Positions 46,879 through 56,533 of a stretch of 64,000 nt of DNA are shown here, piece after piece. Below the pieces are notes generated by a model, which saw only the letters and a program-made list of their open reading frames with translations, searched no databases and was not told the origin of the DNA. Each line of letters begins with the position of its first letter. The first letter of the stretch is position 1. Source of the stretch: an uncultured Prochlorococcus sp. Its GTDB lineage: Bacteria > Cyanobacteriota > Cyanobacteriia > PCC-6307 > Cyanobiaceae. The position numbers and the translations under genes are program-made. The DNA is taken from NCBI GenBank assembly GCA_902564695.1, contig CACFCB010000003.1:25975-89974 (forward strand), written 5' to 3'.

Positions 46879-47245
46879 TAGCAATCTAGTTAGAATAGCA
46901 GCAGTTGCTTGCGACGATATAAAAGCAGGTGATATAAAACTCTTAAAAGTTGATGCAGTTTCTAGTCTTGCTGATTGGATATTAATTACCGAAGGACTTT
47001 CTGCTGTTCAAGTAAGGGCCATTGTTAATAATGTAGAGAAGACAATAAAGGAAGAAGCGGACCTACTACCACTTAGAAAAGAAGGAATTAATGAAGCAAA
47101 ATGGGCATTATTAGATTATGGAGATCTGATAATTAATGTTCTTCAACCCAAGGAAAGAAGATTCTACGATCTTGAATCATTTTGGAGCAATGGAATTATT
47201 CATCAATTTACTGATAACAACTTAATAGCTTTAAAAGATGAATAA
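46865..47245 (+). CDS. rsfS: Ribosomal silencing factor RsfS
   Basis: Taken from the ATG at 46865 (MFMDSSNLVRI) this gives a protein of about 126 residues, the normal RsfS size. A frame extension upstream to 46781 is open but would lie inside the DUF3318 gene and looks non-homologous. Family landmarks are ALADW-like SSLADWILITEGLSAVQVRAIV, LPLRKEGINEAKWALLDYGDLIINVL and FYDLESFW. RsfS binds L14 and stops 50S-30S joining when nutrients are low. It overlaps its neighbours on both sides. Confidence 0.92.
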   Translation: MFMDSSNLVRIAAVACDDIKAGDIKLLKVDAVSSLADWILITEGLSAVQVRAIVNNVEKTIKEEADLLPLRKEGINEAKWALLDYGDLIINVLQPKERRFYDLESFWSNGIIHQFTDNNLIALKDE

Positions 47246-47738
47246 AATAATATGCCCAGTTCCACAGAATCAAAGGCCATTGAATGAATTCAACAGTATA
47301 AGAAATTCATGGATAATCTCCTGGCCTATACAAGCAAAAAATATCTTTTATAGGAAATTAATTTTTACATGTATTTATACACTCCCTATTTGTTTAATAA
47401 TATCTTACGGTAGTGATTACTTAAGAAATGATTTATTTGGATTTATATTTATAAGCCTCTCTAGCTCCCTTATTTTTCCTTTATTACTATTATTTAGACA
47501 ATGGCTAAGTTGGAAGTATATATATAAACGCTTAAATTCTGAAAGCATTGAGTATGAAGAATCTGGTTGGTATGATGGTCAAATTTGGGAGAAACCTATT
47601 GATTGGAGGGCTAAAGATTTACTAATAGCCCAACACCAAGTCAAACCTATTATTGATCATATAAAAAATATTATAAATTTTTTAATATTTATAGCTCTAG
47701 CATCTTTCACTTTTATATCTTTATATATTTATAAATGA
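47238..47738 (+). CDS. CGLD27/Ycf36-like (DUF1230) membrane protein
   Basis: This 166-residue protein starts with CPVPQNQRPLNEFNSIRNSW. Two membrane helices follow and then the conserved WLSWKYIYKRLNSESIEYEESGWYDGQIWEKP segment, the classic pattern of DUF1230 (Ycf36/CGLD27). This family occurs in cyanobacteria and plastids; its plant members are linked to thylakoid function. It overlaps rsfS by eight bases and the asparaginase gene by four bases, so one transcript is likely. Confidence 0.88.
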   Translation: MNKIICPVPQNQRPLNEFNSIRNSWIISWPIQAKNIFYRKLIFTCIYTLPICLIISYGSDYLRNDLFGFIFISLSSSLIFPLLLLFRQWLSWKYIYKRLNSESIEYEESGWYDGQIWEKPIDWRAKDLLIAQHQVKPIIDHIKNIINFLIFIALASFTFISLYIYK

Positions 47739-48691
47739 TTATTCAAAACAACCTGTCAAATAATAATTGCCTAAAAGTACTTATAAAAAGAGGCTCAAGT
47801 ATTGAATCAGTTCATAGAGCCCACGCTTCTATATGTGATATAAAAGGAAGGATATTAATGAAAGCAGGCTTAGCCGAATATGAAACATTCATAAGGTCAT
47901 CATTAAAACCATTTCAAGCATTGCCATTCATTACAAGTGGTACTTCAGAAAAATATAATTTAGACAATAAAACATTGGCTCTAGCATGTGGTTCTCATTG
48001 TGGTTCAGCAGATCAAGCTAGAACAGCTTTCAAACTACTTTGGAATGCAGATATAGATATAAAAGAATTAAAATGTCCACTTCCCCAAAATAGAGATAGC
48101 AAACTTCAACATAATTGTTCAGGAAAGCATGCAGCATTTCTCGCTACATGTAAAAAAATGAACTGGGATCTAGAAAGCTATTTAATGGGACATCACCCAC
48201 TTCAAAAAGAAATTTTTAGAAGAGTTGCAGAGATATTAAAAATACCAGCTGAAGAATTAATTGCAGAAAGAGATGACTGCGGTGCACCAACTTTACTTTT
48301 GAGACTATCACAGATGGCAATTTTATACGCACATTTATCAAGGTCAGACCAACCAGAATTTGAACAGATAACTCGCGCAATGACTAATTATCCAGATCTT
48401 ATTGCTGGTAAAGGTTTTTTTGATTCCGAATTAATCAAAAAAGGTCACAACCAAATCATCAGTAAAGGAGGGAGTGAAGGAATTCAATGTATAAGTCTCT
48501 TGGGGGAAGGAATTGGCCTATCAATAAAAGTAGAAGATGGATCTAAAAGAGCAAAACATGCGGTAGCTATTCATCTCCTTCGACAACTTGAATGGATCAC
48601 TCCATCCGCGTTAGAAGAATTAGATGAGGTCATTCTCCAAAAAAAACCAGGAGTCTACATTGAAGTTCAAGGACAATTAAAGGTCACCTAA
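47735..48691 (+). CDS. L-asparaginase II (thermolabile, Rhizobium-type family)
   Basis: This 318-residue protein belongs to the asparaginase II family PF06089. Landmarks are RGSSIESVHRAHASICD, RSSLKPFQALPFI and ACGSHCGSADQ, with CSGKHAAFLATC near residue 130 and RDDCGAPTLLL later. It would hydrolyse asparagine to aspartate and ammonia. It is the last gene of the DUF3318-rsfS-CGLD27 run and lies 51 bases before the initiator tRNA. The core motifs are intact. Confidence 0.9.
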   Translation: MIIQNNLSNNNCLKVLIKRGSSIESVHRAHASICDIKGRILMKAGLAEYETFIRSSLKPFQALPFITSGTSEKYNLDNKTLALACGSHCGSADQARTAFKLLWNADIDIKELKCPLPQNRDSKLQHNCSGKHAAFLATCKKMNWDLESYLMGHHPLQKEIFRRVAEILKIPAEELIAERDDCGAPTLLLRLSQMAILYAHLSRSDQPEFEQITRAMTNYPDLIAGKGFFDSELIKKGHNQIISKGGSEGIQCISLLGEGIGLSIKVEDGSKRAKHAVAIHLLRQLEWITPSALEELDEVILQKKPGVYIEVQGQLKVT

Positions 48692-48742
48692 CTAAAACAA
48701 ACCAATTTTTATGTCACATCCGGATGTATGCTCTATTCACAT

Positions 48743-48819
<77 letters not shown>

Positions 48820-48822
48820 ATT

Positions 48823-48851
48823 AGAAAGCCCAGTCATTGACTGGGCTTTCT
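48823..48851 (+). terminator. intrinsic terminator of the tRNA-fMet gene
   Basis: Bases 48823-48836 (AGAAAGCCCAGTCA) are exactly complementary to 48838-48851. In practice the hairpin has about 12 base pairs and a CATTG loop. It starts three bases after the tRNA CCA, and the downstream arm ends in TTTCT. The stem is GC-rich for this genome. This is a good match to a tRNA terminator and could also slow transcription from the other side. Confidence 0.85.
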
Positions 48852-49333
48852 TGTGCTATAAAGGGATCTGAACTGCAAACCATGTCTTTCATGTTGGTCG
48901 ATTTTGGACGGATTTCTATTCCCTTTTTTGTCCCTTTTAGTGGGAATATTCCCCTTTCATTCCCCGCGTGGGTTGAAAAATGCGAGGGGGAATAAAATAT
49001 TAAGCAAAAATTAGTTAATGGAATACATCTATAGGCAAAGAAGTTTTTCTCACAGAAATTCTAAATAAGTTTACGATGGCAAAAAAATAAAGTTATATAC
49101 AGAAAGACAGTAATTTTATTTTATAAAAGAATTATTATTTTAGCGAAGTAAAATAGATTCATTTAATAATTAATAGATAAATTAATCAATAAAATGTATA
49201 TTAAAATTTGATCTTTAATTAATAATTAAATCCGAAAAATAGGATTATCTAATCAAACTGATGTTATCTATCGCAATAGAAATTGAAGTCGAATCTAGTC
49301 GATCTAGTTTCTTAAAATATAAAAGACTCTCAA
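48852..49333. other. non-coding gap after tRNA-fMet with inverted repeats and GC-richer patch
   Basis: No credible gene was found on the plus strand. Bases 48858-48995 are clearly GC-richer than the flanks and contain several GGGAAT/ATTCCC blocks, including the 12-base palindrome GGGAATATTCCC at 48942-48953. A hairpin-like pair follows around 48960-48995. On the minus strand a frame of about 45 codons stays open through this patch and the terminator. It has no recognisable protein domain and reads like a decayed tail of an integration remnant. The rest is AT-rich with nothing visible. Confidence 0.55.
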
Positions 49334-49519
49334 GTGCTAAATCAAGATGAAAACTTTATAGAACAAGAGGAGGAGCATGAATGGGATCCCGTTATGGGGA
49401 TGCGTGAAGAAGATAAAAAAAAGTATATATATAATGACTTGCAAATGATGTTATGCATGATTCTTTTATTTGCGGTTGGTATTCCTTCAGGAATATTTTC
49501 CCTTTCTAAAAGCTGGTAA
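49334..49519 (+). CDS. 61-aa acidic membrane-anchored protein
   Basis: A GTG at 49334 starts a frame with an acidic first half (NFIEQEEEHEWDPVMGMREED) and a C-terminal membrane helix (MMLCMILLFAVGIPSGIF). This tail-anchor-like design suggests a real small protein, but the start is uncertain and no family is recognised. It lies 117 bases before the DUF928 gene, which points toward it on the other strand. Confidence 0.5.
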   Translation: MLNQDENFIEQEEEHEWDPVMGMREEDKKKYIYNDLQMMLCMILLFAVGIPSGIFSLSKSW

Positions 49520-49636
49520 AATGCGAAAAAGATCCAAAAAACCCACTCACTAAAAAAATTAATAAAAAACATGGGAAGAAAAATAAAATTATGAAATAAG
49601 ATAAAATTAATCTAAAAAATTAAAATATAGAAATTC

Positions 49637-50305
49637 TTACTGATTAAAATAACAAATTACCTCCAAAGAATTTGGCCAGTTCTTACCATTCATATTATCA
49701 CCTAATTTGAAAGTATTGAAAACATCTAATGTATTTATTTCCTCCCCACAACTATTAGAAAGTTCTAATACTTTTCTTTGTAAATTAATATCTTCTTTTG
49801 AAATATTATTTACAATTAAACTTAACGCTGGTGGTGATGTTTCCTCAATAAAATCTAACAAACCTATATCATTATTATTATCATCATCACAATCAAAGGA
49901 GGAAGACCAAGCTATAGGATTTTTTATTTTTGGCGCTTTCAGCAAAAACAAACTAGCTCTTGGATTACTTAAAGTCATTTCGTATGAGTATTCTACTTCT
50001 TTATTAGGAATATAAGTACCAAACTTTGTTTTAATCGGCCTAGGATTATTGGAAGGACCTTGAATAAGGGCAATTAATCTCGTTTTACCTGGGGCATAAA
50101 AACTATTAAAGTCAACGAGATGAGCAATATATCTAGCACTACATTCGCCTCTAGTACCTCCACCAACTCGTCTTCCTGGGAATTGATTACGAAGACTCAC
50201 TGATTCATTTGCATTTACAATTAAAGGAAATAAAAAGACTGTAATTCCAATAAGTAGGTTACTAAAATTTGTTTTTTTATTTAAAAATAATTTTGACATA
50301 CTCAA
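49637..50305 (-). CDS. DUF928-family exported protein
   Basis: This 222-residue protein has a signal peptide (LLIGITVFLFPLIVNA) and the DUF928 hallmark GRRVGGGTRGECS shortly after it. The segment ALIQGPSNNPRPIKTKFGT (where homologues often read LTALVP) precedes a YEMTLSNPRASLFLLKAP beta-rich part. DUF928 proteins commonly sit next to CHAT/haemagglutinin secretion genes in cyanobacteria. Here the gene follows the 1411-residue CHAT protein by 28 bases in the same direction, so the two likely share a transcript. Function is unknown. Confidence 0.85.
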   Translation of the reverse strand: MSMSKLFLNKKTNFSNLLIGITVFLFPLIVNANESVSLRNQFPGRRVGGGTRGECSARYIAHLVDFNSFYAPGKTRLIALIQGPSNNPRPIKTKFGTYIPNKEVEYSYEMTLSNPRASLFLLKAPKIKNPIAWSSSFDCDDDNNNDIGLLDFIEETSPPALSLIVNNISKEDINLQRKVLELSNSCGEEINTLDVFNTFKLGDNMNGKNWPNSLEVICYFNQ

Positions 50306-50333
50306 ATAATATTTTTTTGTTTGTAATAGTGAA

Positions 50334-53300
50334 TCACCAAGGAGAACCTAAAAGTTCAATGCCTGACCAATAGTAGGGATTTTGAAGACCATTAAGAACT
50401 CTTCGTTGTTGACTTGTAGTCAGTGAAGTTAATAAAGCCTCTCCATCTAAACCGATAATGCTATCACCTTTAACGGTCACCAAACCTTGCTGAAAAGCCT
50501 GTCTTGTCAACTGAAGTGCATCGGCTTTGGGTATATCCTCTTCCAAGAATCTGTACATCTGAATAAAGAAAGCAGATGTGACAACATCGTCTACATACCA
50601 CAAAGTGCCTACAGCACTTTTAGCACCAGCTTGTAGGGCTAATCCAGTGAAACCAAGTTCTGAGTCTGGATCACCCAAAGCAGTTCTGCAAGCGCTAAAT
50701 ACTATTAAATCCATTGGAATACCCTTCCTTTCTTTTCTAAGTCTGGCAAGCTGGTCCATTGAGATGGGACCATCTCCAGAATGCAACTTGGAGGATGTTG
50801 GTCCTCCTGGCCTGAACTCAGCATGAGTAGCGACATGAACCCTGTTATACGAAGGATTTCCGGCTTTAACTAAAAGAGCGGAAGGAGTAAAGGCACTATT
50901 TATAAGTATGTCTTTTTGATCAGATTGACCTATCTTTTGCAGCTCCTGTGGAACTAAAGGAAGGGCTGCTAAGCCCTCAAACTCAGAGGCTCCAAGAGCT
51001 AGCAAACGACTACCTACTTTTTCATTTGAAATATTGAGATCAGTTAGGGCTAAAGATGGAGTAATAGAAAAAGCATACTTCTCACCAAAGAAAGTCTCGC
51101 CATCACTAAGTGCAGCAAATGGGATAGCTTGTAGTCCTCTATCTGCTGCAATTAAGATTGTTGTTACCTTATGTTTATCAAGTAAGGGACGGATATTTTT
51201 AAATAACAGATCATAAATAACCCTCGAAGGAGAATCAGGGTTATCTATAAATAATTCTTCCTGCCTTGATAGCATTCCATATAGTGACTTTAGGTTTTTA
51301 GCAAATTCAACTGTAGATAATTCTACTCTTCTTCCTTCAACTTCTCCCTCAGAAGGGATAAGTGTTAAATCTATAAATGCATCTTTATTTTTTAATGAGG
51401 TTTTACCATTTGCCGGAGTAAATTGAATATGCAGAACAGCTGGATTATAAGAAGCTCGGTCAAAGACTAATTCACTCGAATTATCACTCGAAAAAGTAAT
51501 ATCAAAAGGCGTATGAATTTTATTATTAGATGAAGCAATTAGCCAAGATTCATTATTATCTTTCTTAAATAATGATCTATAAGTTTTAGAAAACTTGCTA
51601 TAAGAATTAGATAAGCCAAAACGCAACTTTGCTTGTTGCATTCCTTGCTGCAATTGCTTGGGTGTAGGTGTAGATATATTTTTCAATTGAGGTAAATTCA
51701 GAGCTTTTATGGTTGTATTAGTAGCGATAATATCTGCTTTATTTAAACTCTTCAAAGCAGAAACTGGTTTTATTACTATAGCTTGGACTTCGTTTGAATT
51801 TCTTGATATTGGTTTTGATGAACTAATTTCATCTTCATTGGTTGATTTGCCTTCTATCTCATTATCTCTCGTTTCCGCTTTCTCTACATTTTCTGATTTA
51901 TTAGAATTAGAAATTGAGTTATCTAATTCACTATTTTTATTCTCATTATTTTCAGAGGATGAAGACATAGAAATGTTATCTGAATCATTATTTGCATTCT
52001 CTGCATTAGTTGTTTGAGAAGATAAGATTGAATCGTCTGATTTATTATTCTCTGTATTACTTGTTTCAAGAGAAGCAAAATTATCATCGATTTGAAAATC
52101 AGGTTCATCATTATTAGTCGAACTATTAACAGTAGTATTATCAAAATCTGCTTGGCTGAATGAACTATTATCTCCTTCAATCTCTCCCTCAGTTATAAAA
52201 TTAGTAGTATCTTGATATGAATTATTTATTTTAGTTGAATCCTTTGAATCAAAAATTTCTCTATTTAAAGCTGTCGTTTTTGGCTCAATTTCTTTATTAA
52301 ACAATGGACTTGTTTGTTTCTCTGATAAAGGTTCTTGACTAAAAACAAAATTTTCTGAACTCAATAAATCATCAGGTACGGCAAATCCAAATCCTTGATC
52401 AAGAGAAAATTCAACTTCAATACCATTAGAAACAAATGACTCTGGGGCAAGGTTAAGTGCAACTGTCTCAATTTCATTATTTGAGAATTTTCCAATATCA
52501 ACATTTTTTATTTCATTACTTTTATTGTCAACAAAAGCCTCACTAATTAAAGTCGAAATGTTTTCTGGAGAAAAGTTTTCTGAGTACTGAAATGAAGTGT
52601 TTTGATCAGGCCCAATCGAAGGTATTTCTTTTTGATTAAATGAATTATCTTCATTATTTACAAATTTTTGAGAAGGATCTTCTCCTGAATCCATAACATT
52701 TTGATTGTTAGGAAAATTGGATTCAACTGACTCTTGATTTAAAGCATTATTCAATGGTGATGTTAAACTATTTTGATTATTATTGTTATTATTAAATGTT
52801 TTTGGTTGAGGTCTATTATTTGCCTGGGAGAAATCTGAATTAGAAAAATCAGAATTATATGAATATTGCTGTATCATTGGTCGATTATTATCTAAATTAT
52901 TAATATCACCAATGCTTGGGATTCCAAGGTCGTAATGGGCTAATTGAACATCTTCTATTACTTCGTAACCTGGCATATTATTTATATTTCGATCAATTAA
53001 TAATTCATCATTTGTATTCACTTGATTATTTAAGTCTCCACCACCATTTCGAGGGTCAAACGGTATCGGACTTGTATCTAATAGACCATCAATAGGTAAT
53101 TCACTAATAGGCCTTAAAGTTTCACTAATTTCATCTTCATTTTCTTCATCATCTTCTTCTGATTTGATTTCTTCAAGAGGATTTTGTGCTTGTATTTCCT
53201 CACCAAGGTCTTCAGGTCTCCTCCCCACACGGTCATCAGGGTTTAATTCCTCAACAAGGTCTTCAGGTTTTATACCACCGTTGTCTTCTGGTTCTCTACC

Positions 53301-54569
53301 ACCGTTGTCTTCTGGTTTTATCTCCTCAACATAGTCTCCTGGTTCTCTACCACCGTTGTCTTCTGGTTTTCTACCACCATTGTCTTCTGGTTTTCTACCA
53401 CCATTGTCTTCGGGTTTTATTTCCTCAACATTGTCTTCAGGTTCTCTACCACCGTTGTCTTCTGGTTTTATCTCCTCAACATAGTCTCCTGGTTCTCTAC
53501 CACCATTATCTTCTGGTTTTATCTCCTCAACAGCATGGTGATCTTCCATCACCTCAATAGGTTGGTTAACTTCTGTTAACTCAACAGGATTTAGTTCCAT
53601 AAATAAATCCTGTGAATAAACTATATCTTGAGAATGATTTTCTTCCTGGTCTTCGTAAATATCATTTTCCCTTGCAGAAGATTGAATTTCTTTATTTTCT
53701 ATATTTTCAAGATTCTTATTCCTCAAATATAAAGAATCAGATTCGTCTATAAATAATTTCCCGTGGGGGATATGTATTTCATTCTCAAAAGTTATATTAT
53801 TTTTTTTGAAAATAAGTTCTTTAGCTTGAAGAAATGTATTTCCATGAATAAATGTCTTATTTGCATTAAAAGTTATACTCCCGTCATTTAATGATTTAAT
53901 TTCAGATTGACTTATATTAATTTCACCATTTGGGGAGTCAAGAAATAGGCTCTGATCGATTGATATTTGAATACCATTTAAAGAAATCTTGGGATTAGTT
54001 GGTTCTATTCTTTTACTTAGAGAAAATATATTATATTTGTTCTGATATCCATTCAAAACAGGATCTGATTTTAGAATATGAATGCTTTGAATAGGATTAT
54101 ATATATTATAATTTGACTCAACAAATGATAGTTCTTCTTTTGTACTTAAATGAATATTTGAAGTGTTAATAAAACCAACGCCATCTCCTAGATTAATCCC
54201 TCCTGGTGACAATACAAATAAATTTGCTGGCTTAGATAGAATAAGATTTTTATTTAAATAAGTTCCTGAATTTGATGTCACTCCCAAAATCAAATTTCTT
54301 TGGCCATCTGTTTGAATATTTACCCCTTTAATCTCACCTCTAGTATCAAAGTTACTAAAAGAGTGAAACTTATTATTACCAGTATTTACTCCACCAGAAA
54401 TATTACACAGGCCAGTGGAGCAAATACCAGTAAGTGAGTTGTTTATTCTTGTCCCAGTGGCATTACCAATCGACGAACTTATTTCAGCTTTTGCATTTGT
54501 TCCCGTACCAGAGCAAAACAAAAAAACTAATGATAGACTTAATTTTAAATTTTTTAAGTGCTTTGTCAT
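50334..54569 (-). CDS. two-partner-secreted protein with haemagglutinin N-domain and C-terminal CHAT domain
   Basis: This 1411-residue protein has four zones. First come a signal peptide and a filamentous-haemagglutinin secretion domain (about residues 30-190), with NKFHSFSNFDTRGEI and LFVLSPGGINLGDGVGFINTS. Second is an acidic KPEDNGG repeat zone (about residues 346-457). Third is a long Asn/Ser/Glu-rich linker to about residue 1000. Fourth is a CHAT domain with caspase-like catalytic His1249 (in VHVATHAEF) and Cys1294 (in VFSACRTALGD). By family it should be exported by a TpsB pore; the divergent gene at 54640 encodes one. It could be a surface-exposed protease or a proteolytically activated factor. 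Confidence 0.9.
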   Translation of the reverse strand: MTKHLKNLKLSLSLVFLFCSGTGTNAKAEISSSIGNATGTRINNSLTGICSTGLCNISGGVNTGNNKFHSFSNFDTRGEIKGVNIQTDGQRNLILGVTSNSGTYLNKNLILSKPANLFVLSPGGINLGDGVGFINTSNIHLSTKEELSFVESNYNIYNPIQSIHILKSDPVLNGYQNKYNIFSLSKRIEPTNPKISLNGIQISIDQSLFLDSPNGEINISQSEIKSLNDGSITFNANKTFIHGNTFLQAKELIFKKNNITFENEIHIPHGKLFIDESDSLYLRNKNLENIENKEIQSSARENDIYEDQEENHSQDIVYSQDLFMELNPVELTEVNQPIEVMEDHHAVEEIKPEDNGGREPGDYVEEIKPEDNGGREPEDNVEEIKPEDNGGRKPEDNGGRKPEDNGGREPGDYVEEIKPEDNGGREPEDNGGIKPEDLVEELNPDDRVGRRPEDLGEEIQAQNPLEEIKSEEDDEENEDEISETLRPISELPIDGLLDTSPIPFDPRNGGGDLNNQVNTNDELLIDRNINNMPGYEVIEDVQLAHYDLGIPSIGDINNLDNNRPMIQQYSYNSDFSNSDFSQANNRPQPKTFNNNNNNQNSLTSPLNNALNQESVESNFPNNQNVMDSGEDPSQKFVNNEDNSFNQKEIPSIGPDQNTSFQYSENFSPENISTLISEAFVDNKSNEIKNVDIGKFSNNEIETVALNLAPESFVSNGIEVEFSLDQGFGFAVPDDLLSSENFVFSQEPLSEKQTSPLFNKEIEPKTTALNREIFDSKDSTKINNSYQDTTNFITEGEIEGDNSSFSQADFDNTTVNSSTNNDEPDFQIDDNFASLETSNTENNKSDDSILSSQTTNAENANNDSDNISMSSSSENNENKNSELDNSISNSNKSENVEKAETRDNEIEGKSTNEDEISSSKPISRNSNEVQAIVIKPVSALKSLNKADIIATNTTIKALNLPQLKNISTPTPKQLQQGMQQAKLRFGLSNSYSKFSKTYRSLFKKDNNESWLIASSNNKIHTPFDITFSSDNSSELVFDRASYNPAVLHIQFTPANGKTSLKNKDAFIDLTLIPSEGEVEGRRVELSTVEFAKNLKSLYGMLSRQEELFIDNPDSPSRVIYDLLFKNIRPLLDKHKVTTILIAADRGLQAIPFAALSDGETFFGEKYAFSITPSLALTDLNISNEKVGSRLLALGASEFEGLAALPLVPQELQKIGQSDQKDILINSAFTPSALLVKAGNPSYNRVHVATHAEFRPGGPTSSKLHSGDGPISMDQLARLRKERKGIPMDLIVFSACRTALGDPDSELGFTGLALQAGAKSAVGTLWYVDDVVTSAFFIQMYRFLEEDIPKADALQLTRQAFQQGLVTVKGDSIIGLDGEALLTSLTTSQQRRVLNGLQNPYYWSGIELLGSPW
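53200..53535 (-). repeat. in-gene repeat coding for KPEDNGG-type acidic units
   Basis: Within the secreted CHAT protein the minus strand holds many near-identical 24-base units coding for variants of KPEDNGGR and REPEDNVE, sometimes combined as EEIKPEDNGG. Most copies differ by only one or two bases, so the array looks recently expanded and could change copy number. The encoded zone is acidic and disordered, typical of stalk or linker repeats in surface proteins. On the other strand it yields an apparent open frame, which is an artefact. Confidence 0.88.
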
Positions 54570-54639
54570 TTTTTCTAAAGCAAAATTAGACTAAATGCAA
54601 ATTTTAAAATCAATTTAATCTAATCATAAAAAGGTCGTA

Positions 54640-56406
54640 TTGCTTGAAAAAAAATCTTTTTCAAGTAAAAATATAAAAACATTTATTTTTATTTTGCTTT
54701 TACTTGCTCAGATATTAAATATATCTCTTCAGCCTGGACCAGTTAGGGTCCCTTTACCAAAGCCAATTCAAGCTCCTTTATTCGAAAATAAAGACACTCC
54801 TTCTAAAATCATAGATGATAAGAAATTAAAACCTAAGGATTTGGAATTGAAGGAAGAAATAATTCCAGCAATTCCCCCATCTGAGTCCTCTAGAGAGTTT
54901 GAGCTTGATGGCCCACTTTGGAAGATCAAAATCAAAGGTAATAATCCTTATACCTCTAAAGAATTAAAAAATATTTTAAGTACTTGTAGAAGTGAATCAA
55001 GACTTGAATCTCTTAGAGCTTGCGCGGCCACCCTCACTGCAAAGCTTGTTAAAGATGGTTATATAAATAGTCGAGTATTTATTTTAGAAGAACCCATGCC
55101 AGGTTCCCTTGAGGTAGTAGAAGGTCGCATATCTGAACTGAGAATTTCAAGCACAAACAAAAGAGTAGAAAAATATATAAACAAAAAACTTAATTATTTA
55201 GTTGGAACCGTTCTCCATTTACCAACTTTAGAAAGTTCATTATTTGAAGTAAAATCTATACCAGGAATTGGACTTATTACAGGCAATCTAGGCAGATTAG
55301 GAAGTGATCCTACTCAAGCTGTTCTTGAGTTAACAATTGATCCTAAACCTAGTAGTTGGCGTGGCGAAATCACAATAAATAACCAAGGAAATGTTGGAAC
55401 TGGTGAATGGAGAACTTCCGGGACTTTTTCAAAACAAAGTATTTTCATACCTGACGATAATTTTCTTACTTATTTAGAAGTTGATAATGATAATGAAAAA
55501 GAATTAGGCGCATTAATTACATCTTCGAGCTATAGCTTTCCTTTAAATATAAATTGGACTGCTAGTGGTTCACTAGGCTATAGCACTAGGCAAATGATTG
55601 AATCAAGAGGTGAAGCACATGAAATAAGCTTCACCGCATTGCAAGGAACTGTTCAACTAGAAAGAAAGTTAAAAAAATCACCTTCTAATCAATTTTCTTT
55701 TTTTGCAGCATTAAGTACAAGCAAAAATAGCGGATTCTTAAATAATGAATCTGCACCTTTAGTTCTTGGAGGCGGAGAAAATGGAATATTAAATACTGGT
55801 TTTTTTAGAACAGGAATAAACTTTTTCGGAAAAAAAGATAACCTTAACTGGAATGGAAATTTTTATGGAATTCAAGGTATTTCTGCCTTTAGCTCAAAGT
55901 CACAACTTAAAAATTTATCAACTTTTGGGATAGTTCCAGGCGAGGCAAAAGCCATTGGCCTAACTACGAACACTTCTTGGATTATCAATTCAAAATCAAA
56001 ACTCAATTTATCTGGAGGAATTCAAGAGGCATTCACCCCCCTAATAAGCAGCATGGGATTCAGTCTAGGGAATGATACTGGTTTAAAAGGCTTACCTGGA
56101 AGTATAAGTAGTGGTGATAGTGGTTGGATGATTAGTGGAGAATTACCATTTAATATATGGTCTAAAAACAATGAGACGATTGAATTAATACCTTTTATTG
56201 GAAAAGGAAAGGTATGGACAGATATAAATAATTCCAGATCTGAAGATCAGGTAGGGTCTGGGGGAATAACTTTTAGATATAACAAACCTACCTTATCTAT
56301 TGAATTAGGCTTAGTTGACTCTTTTAATACAAAGAATAATTCAGGCACATGGAACAAATGGATGCTTGCAGATGGCCTATTCACAAAAATAACTTATAGA
56401 TTCTAA
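54640..56406 (+). CDS. TpsB outer-membrane transporter (ShlB/FhaC/HecB family)
   Basis: This 588-residue protein has an N-terminal hydrophobic segment and a Pro-rich linker. A POTRA domain follows (LWKIKIKGNNPYTSKELKNIL, then GYINSRVFILEEP and VVEGRISELRI). After it comes a large beta-barrel ending in aromatic ITYRF, as for outer-membrane proteins. The GNQGNVGTGEW-like and GDSGWMISGE motifs fit the FhaC barrel. It is the natural exporter for the divergent TpsA-CHAT protein 70 bases away. The start is a TTG at 54640; no ATG is closer to the signal sequence. Confidence 0.92.
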   Translation: MLEKKSFSSKNIKTFIFILLLLAQILNISLQPGPVRVPLPKPIQAPLFENKDTPSKIIDDKKLKPKDLELKEEIIPAIPPSESSREFELDGPLWKIKIKGNNPYTSKELKNILSTCRSESRLESLRACAATLTAKLVKDGYINSRVFILEEPMPGSLEVVEGRISELRISSTNKRVEKYINKKLNYLVGTVLHLPTLESSLFEVKSIPGIGLITGNLGRLGSDPTQAVLELTIDPKPSSWRGEITINNQGNVGTGEWRTSGTFSKQSIFIPDDNFLTYLEVDNDNEKELGALITSSSYSFPLNINWTASGSLGYSTRQMIESRGEAHEISFTALQGTVQLERKLKKSPSNQFSFFAALSTSKNSGFLNNESAPLVLGGGENGILNTGFFRTGINFFGKKDNLNWNGNFYGIQGISAFSSKSQLKNLSTFGIVPGEAKAIGLTTNTSWIINSKSKLNLSGGIQEAFTPLISSMGFSLGNDTGLKGLPGSISSGDSGWMISGELPFNIWSKNNETIELIPFIGKGKVWTDINNSRSEDQVGSGGITFRYNKPTLSIELGLVDSFNTKNNSGTWNKWMLADGLFTKITYRF

Positions 56407-56533
56407 AAGAACAGTCTTTAATTAATAATCAAAATATATATAATTAAGTAACAATTTTCGTTAAATTTATTTATCAAGCAAATAAAATGCAAAAATTTTT
56501 CTAATAAACAAATAGGATTTTATTAGTATAAAT

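Noticed and set aside
48838..48993. Minus-strand open frame through the tRNA terminator and GC-richer patch
   Set aside because: No known domain, and it runs through a hairpin; too short and unlike a protein to annotate, though it may be an old integration remnant.
53186..53560. 124-codon plus-strand frame with repeating His/Leu/Val
   Set aside because: It is the complement of the KPEDNGG repeat array in the secreted CHAT gene, so its repeats come from the real gene.
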